Under the pieces are notes generated by a model, which searched no databases, was not told the origin of the DNA, and saw nothing but the letters and a program-made list of their open reading frames with translations. A stretch of DNA of 64,000 bases from Polyodon spathula (Eukaryota > Chordata > Actinopteri > Acipenseriformes > Polyodontidae). This document shows, one piece after another, positions 13,438-26,007 of the stretch. The translations under genes were made by a program, and so were the position numbers. The stretch is from the NCBI RefSeq assembly GCF_017654505.1, contig NC_054552.1:32042097-32106096 (forward strand). Direction: 5' to 3'. Every line of letters starts with the position of its first letter. Position 1 is the stretch's first letter.

Positions 13438-16400
13438 GTAAGCATTCAGTGAGCCTTCAATATTGCTTTTTACTCTCCGTGGGGCGAAGTTTGGCTGAAA
13501 TTTCAGCAGAGTATGAGCGAATGTGCTAAGTTTAGCACCTGATGTTTGATGTGTATTAAAAGGATTTGAGTCTTTGAACCGGGCCCGGAGCACCCTTGGC
13601 ATGGCACTGGTGGTGATGCTGCAATATTTAATATTTCAGACCCCTTTATTTTTCAAATTGGAGAACTTGTTAAAATGTCATCTTCACAATCATTTCAACC
13701 TGCCTCATACACTTGAAATTTTATTGGCCACTGGAGTATTCAATGGAAATAATATTCAGTATAGCATAAATCTGTACTGCCTCTGTGAAATATACCTGTA
13801 TAAAACATCTGCTTTCACTGCATATGTCAATTTACTTTTGGCTGATAGGGAACATCTCTGAAACAGCTTTTTGTTAACTTGAAATCCTACAAATTTTAGG
13901 CAATTACAATACCCAATACACATCGTAGACTGCCAAGCTCAGATCCCCAAACCAGATGAGAGATCTTAGATCAGCTTATTTGTACTTTGGTTCGCTTTAC
14001 TTTGATTTTTTACCCCAAAGAGAAAGCCTGGGTGAAGTTAACACATATCAGCTTTAAATACATAGGAAGCCAAGTGAGAATAGTCATTCGGGTTAAAAAC
14101 GAAATGTGATATTTAAAGAAAATGGAAAGCATGCCATTGAAGAATTAGTAGACAGGAGATCGGTTGAGAAAATTAGGCAGCAGACAACACTTAACGATTG
14201 AACTACACAGTGGAATCCACTGTTTCTTTTTCTAGAGACTTCACAATCACCTGAAGAGCTCTGGCTCATTTTAAACCAGCGTGGCCATTGCTAGAATGAG
14301 TGTGGGATTGGCTTTCAGCCACATGCAGTGTGTTCCAGGGTGACCCTCTTACCAGTGGACACCCCTTGGCATTACAATGAAGAGTGCCTGCCATTCCAGG
14401 TTAGCTCACCTCTAGGAGCTGCGTTCCCTTTCAGTTCCTGACATGTGGTAAAGACATTTCGGTGCAGGAGGAAGGGGCTTCGATGGAGGAAGTGGTCCTA
14501 ACTCACTGAGGATTTGCCTCTTACACACACTGGCAGTGAGCAATGATGAGAAGGGGATATCCACAGTGTTCCTGCTCTGGAAAGAGATATCCAGGAATGA
14601 GAAAACTCCCTGGCACTGGATACCGGGGACACAATAGGCTCAAGTAATTATACTTGGGCATACGATGTCTTCTGAGAAAATGCAGCTGCTCTTTTTTTAT
14701 ATATAAAAAGCACAATATAAGCACTGAGTGTGTATCTTGATAAACCTTTATTGTAGTGAACTCACTGGAGCTAATCCATTCAGACACTCCCTCTAATTAG
14801 CATTGTATTCGAGGTCTGTGCGGCTTTAGAGTGTGGAAATGCAATACCATACAGTAGAGTACAGTACAGTACAATGATCTCAAGGTTCTTTATGTTAAAG
14901 ACTAAAGACATCTAAATGAGCAGCGGCTTCTCAAGTGAGTGCCATTTAAAGTGACTATTGACGTGACTTTCCTTCAGTATTCACATAGCCTTGCAGCATG
15001 GCAATGACAAGCTCTGATACGCTGAGACTTCAGTCTATATGAACAGTCTTCTGCAGGTCTTTTCTTAGCTAACAAAGGTCCACAATATCAGCCCTGTAGA
15101 GGCTCATGTTTCCCATTCATGCAGCGCCGGTAAAGCAGGGTGCTTCCTCTCGACGTTGTTTTCCCACGGGTGTGCTTTTATTTACAGTACCTTCTATTCC
15201 AGTTCACTGATCTTCAATGAGCAGCTATTTATAGGGCTGGTTTGTGTACAGTCTTTCCTTGTTGTGAATGAGGTTCACGATTGTGATAACGTTAGGTTCA
15301 ATTCAGCCTTTGAGATAAGCAGGAGAGGGTATGACCTGCAGGACAATGGTAAGAGTATCACATTTTAATATTGTCCGTGTATGTAAAAACAAGAGGCTGA
15401 TTCTCAGAGCTGCAGCTGGTGATACAGGAGTTTGTGCAGATGCAGGCGTGATTGTAGTGCTGTATCCTGGAGAAATGTGTTCCAGTTGTGTTAGAAATGC
15501 AGGAGTTTGTATTAGTAAAGTTATGATATGAGCATAACGAAGTTAGCTATTCTTCCTTCCGTATCCAACTGGAGAGCAAAAGCCAATGCGTTCGCTGTGG
15601 GCCCCAACATCATCAACTGTACACTAACGGGACCGGAACCACGCTTTCATGACTCTCCCTGCACACATGAGCATTTATTAGGGGAGACACTGGGGACCCT
15701 CATCAAGTCTCATGCTACATTCAGGTTTTATTAGGGGAGACACTGGGGACCCTCGTCGAGTCTCATGCTACATACAGTTGAGTAACAGCTTGGAATAGCT
15801 TGGAAATACAGAAGACACTTCCTGCTGGAAGATATGGCAGCAGGAACGTATTTTGAAATCTCTTTCGTGTTTAAATGAATATGATTGCCAACAGGTGAAA
15901 TTTGTTTCCTAAGTGCGTAGCTTTGAAGGGCTCACGGCACTACATGTATTAAAAGCATCTTATTGGGGATTATTGTGGGATCTTCGGAGTGTATAAAACA
16001 TGAATAACTCTTTTTTCCAGCAGCTCCTGGTTGTTGCACAGTGTTCCGGCAGCACCCTGCTTCCCCTCTTTGAACCTGCACTTCTGGGAACATTGCAACA
16101 GCTTTAAATCATGGCGCTACTGAAAACAATGATGGGACAGGAAAAAGCACTCCACTGAGCAGTACAGTGGGAACTCGCTGGAAACTGATGCAATTATCCC
16201 CCAATTACCTGTCAACCTGAAAGGGAAGATAAGCACAGAGACAAACCCAGCCTACTGAGTCAGAGAGGCCCCTTGAGTTTAATAACAGTCTAAACCTTGT
16301 TCAAATAGCGCAGCTGTGAAGGCCAGCCCTGTATTCCAGTCAAAGACCAATAGTGAGCCACTGGCAATGCATTGAGCGTTTGCATTGACTCTGTTGGTGG

Positions 16401-18677
16401 CTGTGTGGTTACAGTTTCCTAAGGTCCCCTTACTGGTCGAAACGGTATGTGTAAATTTGGAAAGTCTAACCAGGACTTGCTGGCCTACGAAACAACGGTC
16501 ATCCTCCTTTTCATTCTTTTAGTCTGAGAGCCTGGTAATTGGGAACTAATGTTTTTTGAAGCCATAAATCATAAAATACCAAATAAGTAACCAAATGCCT
16601 CATAAAACCTGTCCGAATATAAATGTCATATCTTCTGGAGCCAGTTTAAAACAAACCTTTCCCGAGTTCTGAGTTTATATTAAGTGTGGGCTTCTGTAAA
16701 TGCACACTCACATTCCTGAACCTCCCATTGCTGTGCATACGCTGTAAATGCAATGCATTGATGATTATGAATGCCAAATTGTTATTAAACTCCTTTTGTA
16801 CAGAACTAAAATGTTAGTTTAGTCCACTGAAAAGTTAACGAAGGCTCCCGCAAAATATTAAACTTGTGACTAATTCCCTTAAACAGTGATCTTCAGACAA
16901 TTGCATAAAAGAATCCTTCAGAATTCTTCCTTCTTGGAAGCACATCTTCTAATATAAACCACTGACAGAATCTCTAAACATTCCATCTGTTGTTTTTAGG
17001 CAGTGAGGCAATTCTATAGAATATTCCTGTTTTTAAACCGATGCACAGCCCCACCTCTCTCAGGCTGCTCAAGCAGACTCGTGTTTTTTTGCACACGGCA
17101 GAAAGAGTTAATCCGGTTTTGTTTTAAGTCCTTTGGCATTGTGATAGACACTGATCTGTTTATGCCCTGGCTTTTAATTAGGAGAATGCAGGACGGGGTG
17201 TTTATTCTGCCTCTGTGCAGAATTACTTTGCAGGGGGAAAGCGGCGCCACAGCCACAATGAAGAATTTAGCTCTTTGTCATTTCTGAAGCCTATTAACAA
17301 TACACTTGCACAGAAAAAAATATGGTTTGTATTTTATAAGCCTTTCTGTTTTCGAACAATGCTACAATACTACAGTAGTTTTTCCCATTAATGTGTGGAA
17401 TTCCATAGTTTTTATTAATCTATTGATCAATTAAAAAATGAGCACGTGGCCCAACCATATTGATATCCCAGCACCCTTAGAAAAGTTTACCACAGTACAT
17501 TTTTTGATACTTTTCATAAAAAAACATCTATCAGAGCTGTTCCACAATTAGTTCCTCGAAGATCTTCCCCTCAGTGCAATCTGTTTCCACAGCCCTGGCT
17601 TCAGGTAATGGCCTGCCACACCTGGAAGGCTAAGTGGCAGTAGGAATGTGCATGCCTGGGGGCAAATGAGCCTGAAACCTCGGTTACCAGCTCCCAGTTT
17701 GAATGCAGATCTGTCTCCTGACCCCAGTGCCGTGGGATAGCAGCCCCTTGATATAACACGGTTCCTGTGTAGCTCTTCAAGATGGCTCTGGAAACTGTTG
17801 AGTTGTCTCTGTCTCTGATGTGCGCTCCCTCCAGATATTTATCTCCCAGGCAGTGTTATTTCCAATACCTCGGCACTAGCCACCCACAACGAATCTACGT
17901 TATGATCTTGGATAAACAGGGTCAGTTTACCAGTGCTGCTGTGCTCACAAAGAAACATTATGTGAAGAAGGCTTCAACCCTTTCCTTGAATTAGCAGAGA
18001 TACCCATTACAGTTGTTCAGTTTTCTTTTCCACTACAGTAATCTGGTACAGAGGACACTGCAGTTTAATATGGTAAGGCTGAGTGCACTATGCAAGCCAG
18101 GACATGCTGGATGTGCACAAACTAGGGTCTATTGAGTATTAAAATGAGTTTGAATAAAGAAAAGGGTATTCAGGTTAATATGCTGTATATGCATGCTGTA
18201 TTCATTCAGAACCCTGACTCTTGAATGCCATGTATTCATGTTGCATTAGGTCAGTAAATGAACACAATTAGTCTAAATTGTTCTAAATGATATAACTTTA
18301 ATTTAAGTAGTGCATGAACCCATGTGCCATCTGCCCTCCACCAAAGGAAAAAAAAAAACAGCATTTGGTTTGATTCCCATAGCTTTTGACTTCAAATCAC
18401 CATCCACCAGGCAAGGAGTTTAGTGGCTTGTAAGTTTTTTTTTTCTTAAAGTGGTTTCATCCAATAAACAATTCCATTATTTTACATGTCATTCACTTTC
18501 ATTTGCTATAAAGGTCTCAAATGTGCAGTTTTGAAAGAAATACATCTGATAATGTTTTCATTGTATATCTAGCTCTACTCCAGGTTCAAGACATTTCTGT
18601 TTCCCATCCGTGCTTTAAACTGGTCGTGCACCTCAAGGTCACTTCACCTGGACAGTGAAACTGTCCCTCCCCTTCAG
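13438..18677. other. Noncoding stretch, no recognised gene
   Basis: Open frames here are short and unrecognised. A 47-bp direct duplication occurs at 15674-15720 and 15727-15773. A segment near 17000-17270 is richer in GC and CpG than its surroundings and could be a conserved noncoding element, but that needs alignment to decide. No mobile element was recognised. Confidence 0.45.
15674..15773. repeat. 47-bp direct duplication
   Basis: The words TTTATTAGGGGAGACACTGG and TCTCATGCTACAT occur twice, at 15674-15720 and 15727-15773, with three mismatches (CATCAAG against CGTCGAG in the middle). It is a local tandem duplication of recent origin. Confidence 0.85.
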
Positions 18678-18952
18678 GGCCTTCTGTCCTGTCATTAACC
18701 AATCAAAATGAGCCAGAATGCAAGGTAAGCAAAGTGAGAACTTTATTTAACCTAGCGTAGGACCAGGTATCAGGTTTTACAATGACAACACACGTTCACT
18801 AAAACAAGAATAAAAACGCACATCCTGAGACCAAGATAGCGGTTAGAGGTGTGTGACAGATCACAGTTATGGAATACATTATTAAGTTGTATTATTAAGG
18901 AATCTGTATTTTTTTTTTCTTTTCATTAAAAAAACAACAAAAAAAGACCAAT

Positions 18953-19083
18953 AATAATATCTAATAATAATAATATCTTTATTTTTATATAGCGCCTTTC
19001 ATAGTGGACCACCACCACAAAGCACGTTACAGAGGTAGGCTGTGAACAGTGCATTATATGCAGAGTCACTTACAATAGGACAT
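18953..19083 (-). mobile_element. SINE 3' fragment (CORE-SINE-like), truncated
   Basis: Read on the minus strand, this holds the words TTGTAAGTGACTCTGCA, GGTGGTGGTCCACTATGAAA and GGCGCTATATAAA, ending in a TATTATTA-type tail. The same tail is present in the fuller copy at 33143-33388. The tRNA-like head is missing, so it is a 5'-truncated insertion. Confidence 0.7.
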
Positions 19084-20110
19084 AGTGGAGTTAAAGCTCT
19101 GAGAAGTTCCCTAATTGTTCCCACTCAGATTATGAACCCTTGGAGCACCACTAGAACAATCGTTCCAACATGAGAAGTGTCACATTGTACCAGCAATAAC
19201 ATTAATACCGAAAGGCCATGTGTGAGTTCCAGCATACAGGTATATATGACAGCCCTTACTTGACAGCACTACATTGGATTGATCCTAAGCACAGTGCAGC
19301 TCTGCAGTCTCCAGCTGCTGGCATGCCTGCACATCTCACTGTGAGCCACACCACCCACCGTAACATTGCAATGACACATTAGAAATGGGAAGAAGAAAAG
19401 AACACATTTTGCAAGAGGGCGTCTCCTCCTTCCACTGCCGGGGATGTCAGGAGTCACTCAGATCAAAGCCGTCGCTGATATTTTTAATTAAACACCCCAC
19501 GCCACTAAGCTCACTTTCCACACTGTCATTTTTCTAATGACTCTGAAGCTTGACTACATTCCAGCAGTGGTGGCAGATTCCCATTTCTCGTTAGCTCCTG
19601 CACTACAGATTGGGCAGCATTTAAATTAATAAGGAATTGGAATAATCAGCTGCTCTGGCACCAGGCCAGGTGCATTGTGGGTGTTGGACTAAACAAAAGA
19701 GGCTGTGGCTACAGCAGTGGAAGGTGACTTCGAGAAACACGTGACACCCAATGAGGACAGCAGTTTTCATGACTTATGTTTTAAATGCACAAGCTGGATT
19801 CTGTTGGGTATATTTAATGAATTGGCTTGTAGCTGGCCTATTTATTGAAAAGCCACCCCGAGACCTAAACAGTGACCTAGCAATAGCACCCTCTGCTGGA
19901 AGCCGTTTGAACTTTGTGTCTGTGATTAGCAGAGCTATTGTTTCACTGTTCATTAACCATTACTTGTTTTAGTGGCTGGTTATCAATATTTATGGAGTTT
20001 GTTTTAAGTGTAAGTTGAATAATATGCATTTTACTAGCAAGATGGCTGTATGATAAAAGTATTCTCTTTTGACTCTTTTACGACCCAACTTTTGAGATTT
20101 GAGATCAATC
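19084..20110. other. Noncoding stretch, nothing recognised
   Basis: Short unrelated open frames only. No repeat family or splice-bounded exon was seen. Confidence 0.4.
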
Positions 20111-20187
20111 AGCTGCTAGGAACTGGGTGAGTTTGGATGGGCCGAAAGCCCTCCGTTCGTTTGTAAATGTTCTTGTGTTCTTATGTT
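20111..20187 (+). mobile_element. LINE 3' tail remnant (CR1/L2-like)
   Basis: The stretch contains GGGCCGAAAGCCCTCCGTTC followed by GTTTGTAAATG and an imperfect TTCTTGTG-TTCTTATG tail. I recognise this as the common 3' end of a fish non-LTR retrotransposon, which ends in short 8-bp repeats. Only the last 80 bases or so are recognisable. The family name is from memory. Confidence 0.5.
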
Positions 20188-23100
20188 GCCACCATGGTAA
20201 TTGATTACATCCACAATACGTGACTCAAATGAGGTGGATCAAACTGGAATGAAGCCATCTAAAGTGACAATGCCATTAACACACCTATGTCCAGGTGTAT
20301 GGCTTACAACAAAGGAAAAACAAAGATCCTGATGAAAATCAAATGAGTTTAATTCGACCTGGCGTGAAATTCTTTATGTTTACGAGCAAATATTTCCCTG
20401 TACAGATTGATTTAAATATTCATGCAATGCAAAATCGCATGGAAAAGTATTGAGATGAAGTGAAGAGTGTTTTACCTGTACTTCCTATTTCTTCTATTTG
20501 AAATCTCTTTTAAAGGATTATCATACTGCAGCCAGCACTCAGATACACGGCAGTCACATTTTACTGTCCTTGTATTAAGAAACAAATCAATTCCCATTAC
20601 ATATATGTAATAAATGAGTACATCTAAATGGAAGGCTATGTATTTTTGACATTGCATATTTTTTATGTTCCCTGAAAAACTGGCAAGAGTCTTTTAGCCT
20701 TCACTTTTAACCTTTTGCAGGGTCGCATATGTGAGTTTTGACTGTGCTCGCTTCTGTCACGACAGCACTGTCAGAGACAAGAAAATCAGCCAGCAAGCAT
20801 TTTTTCATTTGCTGGGGGTTGAAAGTAATACTAGTTTTTAATTATGGTATGCCATCATCCAAAATATGCCTTTATGTTTTCAATACGTAGACACCTGGGC
20901 TCTTAATCATGAGGCTTGCTTGTGTAAGGTCGTGGGTTTTCTGCTGTTTCTGATTGAAGCCTTCACCACCGTATGTTCTCAGTATAGCATGTGTGCAAGC
21001 TTACTGAAATCCCCATTTACAAGGAAATGGACTCTATAGTGGCATTTTTTTTTTCTTTTCATGCTTTTATTTTGATTTGAACAAACAGCTATTTTACAAA
21101 TTAAAAGCTTACCCTTGCCAATGCAGTACCAGCTGCTTTTTATTAGAAACCTTTTAAGATTAAATCACAGCCCTTAATGCACACATTAACTCCCAACAGC
21201 CCAGTGCTGGTACGCCAATTAGAACATACCATGCTGATTTCTCAGGCTTTACCATGCAACAAAAACACATTGAAATGCGCCTTTCAACGATTGTCTCACT
21301 AAGTATGTTCACTTGCCTGCAATAATGTTGATCCTTCAAAGCCTTGTATTTTTTTTTCTCCTTGTCTATCTAATGGTAGATTTAGTCTCAGTGTTTGTAG
21401 AGTTTCGCTATGTCTGTGGGGGTAATTATGGTCCCTATTTCCTGCTGTTTTACAGCAATTCCAAGGAAAATATACAAAGGGCTGCAGCATTGCATGTTGC
21501 ATAAGGAGAATCACAGCAATTCACAACCAAAGAGTTCAGCGGGAATCTCCAAACAAGACCCCGGGGAAGCTGGCATTGCAAATAAACCTCCCTCCCAGCA
21601 CTGAAATAATCCAGGGGGGAGAGCAGGGCAATCACTGTGGATCTGCCTTTTTATCATGAACAATGACTTGAAAAGGGGCAAGTGAAACACTAAAATGCAA
21701 TCGGATACCTTTTCAAACCTTTTTACTGCAAATTATTACGGCATGATTTTTTTTTCCCCTTTCTGAACACCAATTAAATTCCTAAACGAATATCTGTGGT
21801 TTGGTAGTTGTGATGCAGCTCCATTCTGACAAAAAATGTGTGCTGTTGAAGACTTGGGATAACAATGGACATTCCTATCCCAGCCTCCCCTTCTCCATTG
21901 TTTGAAACCCTTGGGCGCTTGCTTTAGCCGCAAAGCCAGACTAGTTCTCTTTGTCGGTGTTGTTTAGTGGAGAGATGTCACTTTACTAACCCCAGTCCAT
22001 TGAAGTGGATGAGTACTGAAGTCCTACAGTTCCTGACAATCTGTTATCGTAACAGGATCATGTTCTGAATCGGTGCCATGCAAAGGGGACGTATGTGTCA
22101 TCTTCACCGCTCATTGTGCTGTGACTTCTGTTGGCGAATGTATATTAGGTCCCACGCTGTTCTGTCTTGTTCGTTACACCATCCTGTTTCATTTATCATC
22201 AGCTGTAAACACTTCTAGCCGAGGAGCACAAAGTTATTTTCTTTGTTGTGCAGAGAGGAAGTGCTTATTAACTTCTTGGCCTCCACATTCTGCCATTGTA
22301 AGCTGGCTTGTCTTTCATAAATAACCACTTTGCTGGATTACACAGCACTCCTGTTTTTCTATATACACATCAAATGCAAACGACATCAACAAACTGTCAC
22401 AACGAAGATCAGATGAGTCCCATTACAATGCTGGGAGGATTGTTACACTGTGTGAAGACCACTGATGGGAATCAGACTTTCTATTGCATTGGTGTTCTTC
22501 CTGCCTATTTTGAAACGCCCAACTCAATATGTCACTTACAGATTCAGGAGGACAATGGGCAATGGGCAATGTTTAAATGCTTGCATTGCCACAGAGTGTA
22601 AATGCAAGACATCTGAAACTCATCTCCAACTGTAGCTGGCTTTACTGAGTTATCAAGCTTGTAAATATTGACAGGTGAAGATAACTGCTTTGACATCACA
22701 ATGGTATCTAACCCTATGCTTTTCAGTAGCTCCCAACAAAGAGCAAGGATAATGCCTTCTGTCTCACAGTAAACATGCATGATTTGCATTTGTAAGCAGA
22801 GCGCGAGGTCCAAAATAGACTTTATTCTTAATATTAACAAGATTCAAGTGTGGCTGGACGGGCGTCTTTTGGAATAAAACAGCTCTGTTATTGGACTCCA
22901 GTAGACATCACAACAAATAACTAAAGAGAGAGATTGTGTGTTCTAACAGAGACCCCCTGTTCCACCCCTGCCTGAGACTGGTTCTGTGGCTTTAAAGTTG
23001 CCTCCTCTGAAGTAGCTCAGCCCAGCATTAACATCAATTTCTTATTTGTCTCCAGCAACGAAGACTAGGCGTCCACGTCCTGTCAACACTGCAGTTATAA

Positions 23101-23340
23101 TCACACCGCAGAGATGTGTAAAACACAACTTTGTTTTTTGCATCCAGTTTAAAAAAAAAAAAGAAAGTGCTATTGACAGTTTAGAGTGAAAAGCTCTGAG
23201 AATCCCACCCTGTGCAATATTTAAAGGTATACATTTTTGTGGTTTTGCATCAAAACTGTATTAATTCAACAGTGTTCCATTTTGCAAAGTTCTAATCTTC
23301 TTCTTTTTTTTTAATGTAAACACAGTATTTCTTCTGAAAT

Positions 23341-23430
23341 TGACTTATGCCAGATGAAGGGCCCTTGTAAGCTTTAAAATATTTTAAACTTCTATGTTGG
23401 TTCAATAAAAGTGATCAGCTTTTTTCTGGG
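23341..23430 (+). repeat. Possible retroelement 3' end
   Basis: The sequence GATGAAGGGCCCTTG, then TATGTTGGTTCAATAAAAG with a following T-run, resembles 3' ends of interspersed retroelements (Penelope- or LINE-type) in fish. There is only one copy in this window, so the call rests on memory of the motif. Confidence 0.3.
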
Positions 23431-24516
23431 CCTAACCCTAACAACTGTTTCATTGTGTTTCTCATTATAGTGAAATGGACTGGATGTTTGCATGTGTAAA
23501 AATGATTTGAGAGACCTGTTTGTTTGTAGTTATTTAGTCGAGGTACGTATCTTTTTCCAGGATCAGATTCCTTGGTTTCCAGCGTTCAGCCTGACTTCAT
23601 TAAAGCCTTGTGTGAAGACCTGGGTGGCCCGAGCTTCAAGCCCCTGCTCATTTGTTTATGTGTGTGAGTTTTGCCAGAGTGGTAGCAATACAAGAAAGCA
23701 TTCTATCAATTGAAGGCTGTGACCAGGTCAGCTTTCTTTGTTTGCACCCCTTGTTCAAATTAGTTTAATTCTATAGATAAATAAATAGAAGTCTCTTTGA
23801 CCTGCGAAGGACAATTCGCAATCTCCTTGATTGCTCTCAGCTTTTGGTTCCACAGATGGTTGTTTATCTAAATCCTAATCCCAAACGGAAAACCATTTTA
23901 TTCAATAAGAACAAACAAGCCTACTACAAACTACTAACTTTACCTTCCTTTAATACGAGAGGGTAAAGTCATGCATACTGAGGCTTTGCTTGATGTATTG
24001 TCTGAGAGCCACAAGATAAAGTTGCAACTATGGCAGACTATAGCTGAAAAAAAAAATCTAAATCATGAGATGAATCTTTTCACTCTCTTTCCAGAACCAA
24101 TATTTATCTGACTGGTGGAAAGACTTGATCCACAGCATCCTGCCCTCATGCAAATAACAAACTCTTTTCAGAGCATGTTTTTTTCATTTGGATGCGTTAT
24201 CAGTCCGCTGTCTGTTAATTAATCGTCCTTGAAGTTGTTATTATGGAGCGCAGAATACAAAGCAACCTCAAAAAAAAAAAAAAAAGTCTACCTAGCAATA
24301 AAGCGATTTCGCCTAGTTAAAATAATGTTGTTCTGGATCTAATCATCCAATTAGAGCCGAAGGATGGCTCCCTGGGATCTGTGTCTGACTGGGCGCTTGA
24401 TCGCATTTCAAAGCCTGCCTCCAAGCTGATTGTGACTGAGATAAGTTCACAGATCTGGGAGAAATCTGTGCGTGCATACTGTGTGCAATGTGAAAAGCTG
24501 AAAAGCTCCATTTATC

Positions 24517-24557
24517 CACACACGCACAAACACACACACAAGCGCGCACACACACAT
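24517..24557. repeat. (CA)n-type microsatellite
   Basis: CACACACGCACAAACACACA and further CA units with CG interruptions. The His/Thr-rich frame over it is an artefact. Confidence 0.85.
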
Positions 24558-24949
24558 AATGCCCCAACCCCCCCCCATGCACATCACTGATATTAGGATA
24601 AGAAGTTTTTACTTGGATTTAAAAACTGTGTGTATGATTTTGCTTCTTAGTGCCTTTCCATTTTGGATAACAGCATATAAATAATCTTAGTGTATACATG
24701 CGCTTCTATATACAGTAGCAATCCTATTTTGGTTAATTAAGTTGTATACTGAAGAGAGCCACACAGATAAACAAGTATTGCAATGCCAAGATTAATATTT
24801 GTTTGCTGTTTTCAAATTAAAATCCCCCTCACAGGCAGCTTGTTACTTAGAAAAATAAAGCCACTTTCTAAGCTAATGTGGAAAATATGAGGCAGAAGAC
24901 TTTCTCCAGTCTGAGCCGCATTCATAAACATCTTCATGTTTTTTTGAAT

Positions 24950-25053
24950 TTTGGGATTCTTTGGGTCACTAGTGATGGCAGCCAGGAATGGGGCCTGATT
25001 GTTTGGGATTCATTGGGTCGCTAGTGATGGCAGCCAGGAATGAAGCCTGATTA
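24950..25053. repeat. 52-bp tandem duplication
   Basis: Two copies, 24950-25001 and 25002-25053, share GTGATGGCAGCCAGGAATG and flanks, with about five mismatches. Confidence 0.9.
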
Positions 25054-25934
25054 TTTGAAATCACTGGTCCATCCTGGTCAGAAATGGTAGTTTTCAAAAT
25101 TTGTCAGCCATTTTAAAATCGTGAATGTTGTCTACTCGCTTAAATGAACGTTACAGCTGTAAATCTGTGATCGAGTGTTATATACCTGCTGGCTATCCAG
25201 TAAGAAACCAATAAATATTCCACTTCTAACTCACGGCAGTCAGCAGATAACTGAGATCCCTATTATTACTAACCCCTTTGTAGGTTATGAGGAGCCCAAT
25301 ATCAGGGTTTAGCCTACTGGGAATGAAGACACGCCCCCTCTCCAAACAGCTATGCTGAGTAAGTAGAGCAGGACTGACACTCGTACAGCACCAACTAAAA
25401 TCCTGTTATACAATTATATAACACCAGCAATGATAAGCATTCAACTGGGTACCTTCTTTGTTCCAGTAGTGATGGTAAGCATTGACATTTGCATTGTAAA
25501 TACACTGGATCCTATGAAAGGAAGTCGACTGTCTCTTGCTATACGCATCAGATGATCCTTAGACAGTACTGGGTTAGGTTAATGTTAACAGTGGCACATC
25601 AGTTGAAGTGTGGGATGCATATTTATAAGAATCAACAGACTCTATAGTCGATGAACAGAAGCTCAAATGCTTGTGATTGCATGACTTTAAATAGAGGCGT
25701 TGGTCAAAAGGCAATTTCAATGTTTCTCGATGCTGAGAATAATTTGTGACCAATAGTGGTGAAAACAGCAATGAAAGTAAAGCACACTTTTAACATATCC
25801 TTTTTCTAAGCTCGTTTTCACACATAGATAATTCAGTAGGGGACAGAAATAACGCTAACTGTAATTAAAAAATAATAATAATAACAAAACAAATGAATAA
25901 ATAAATACAATTACTGCTACTACTAATACTACTG

Positions 25935-25952
25935 TTAATAATAATAATAATA

Positions 25953-26006
<54 letters not shown>
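25935..26006. repeat. (AAT)n microsatellite
   Basis: AAT/TAA units with a single AAAT interruption near the left end, followed by unique sequence. Confidence 0.95.

Positions 26007-26007
<1 letters not shown>

Larger units (their letters stand above)
20188..25934. other. Noncoding stretch, no recognised gene
   Basis: Only short open frames. Contents seen: a possible retroelement tail at 23341-23430, a CA-rich microsatellite at 24517-24557, and a 52-bp tandem duplication at 24950-25053. The TAAT-rich and relatively GC-balanced segment at about 24060-24430 looks like a possible conserved noncoding element, which I cannot test here. Confidence 0.45.
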
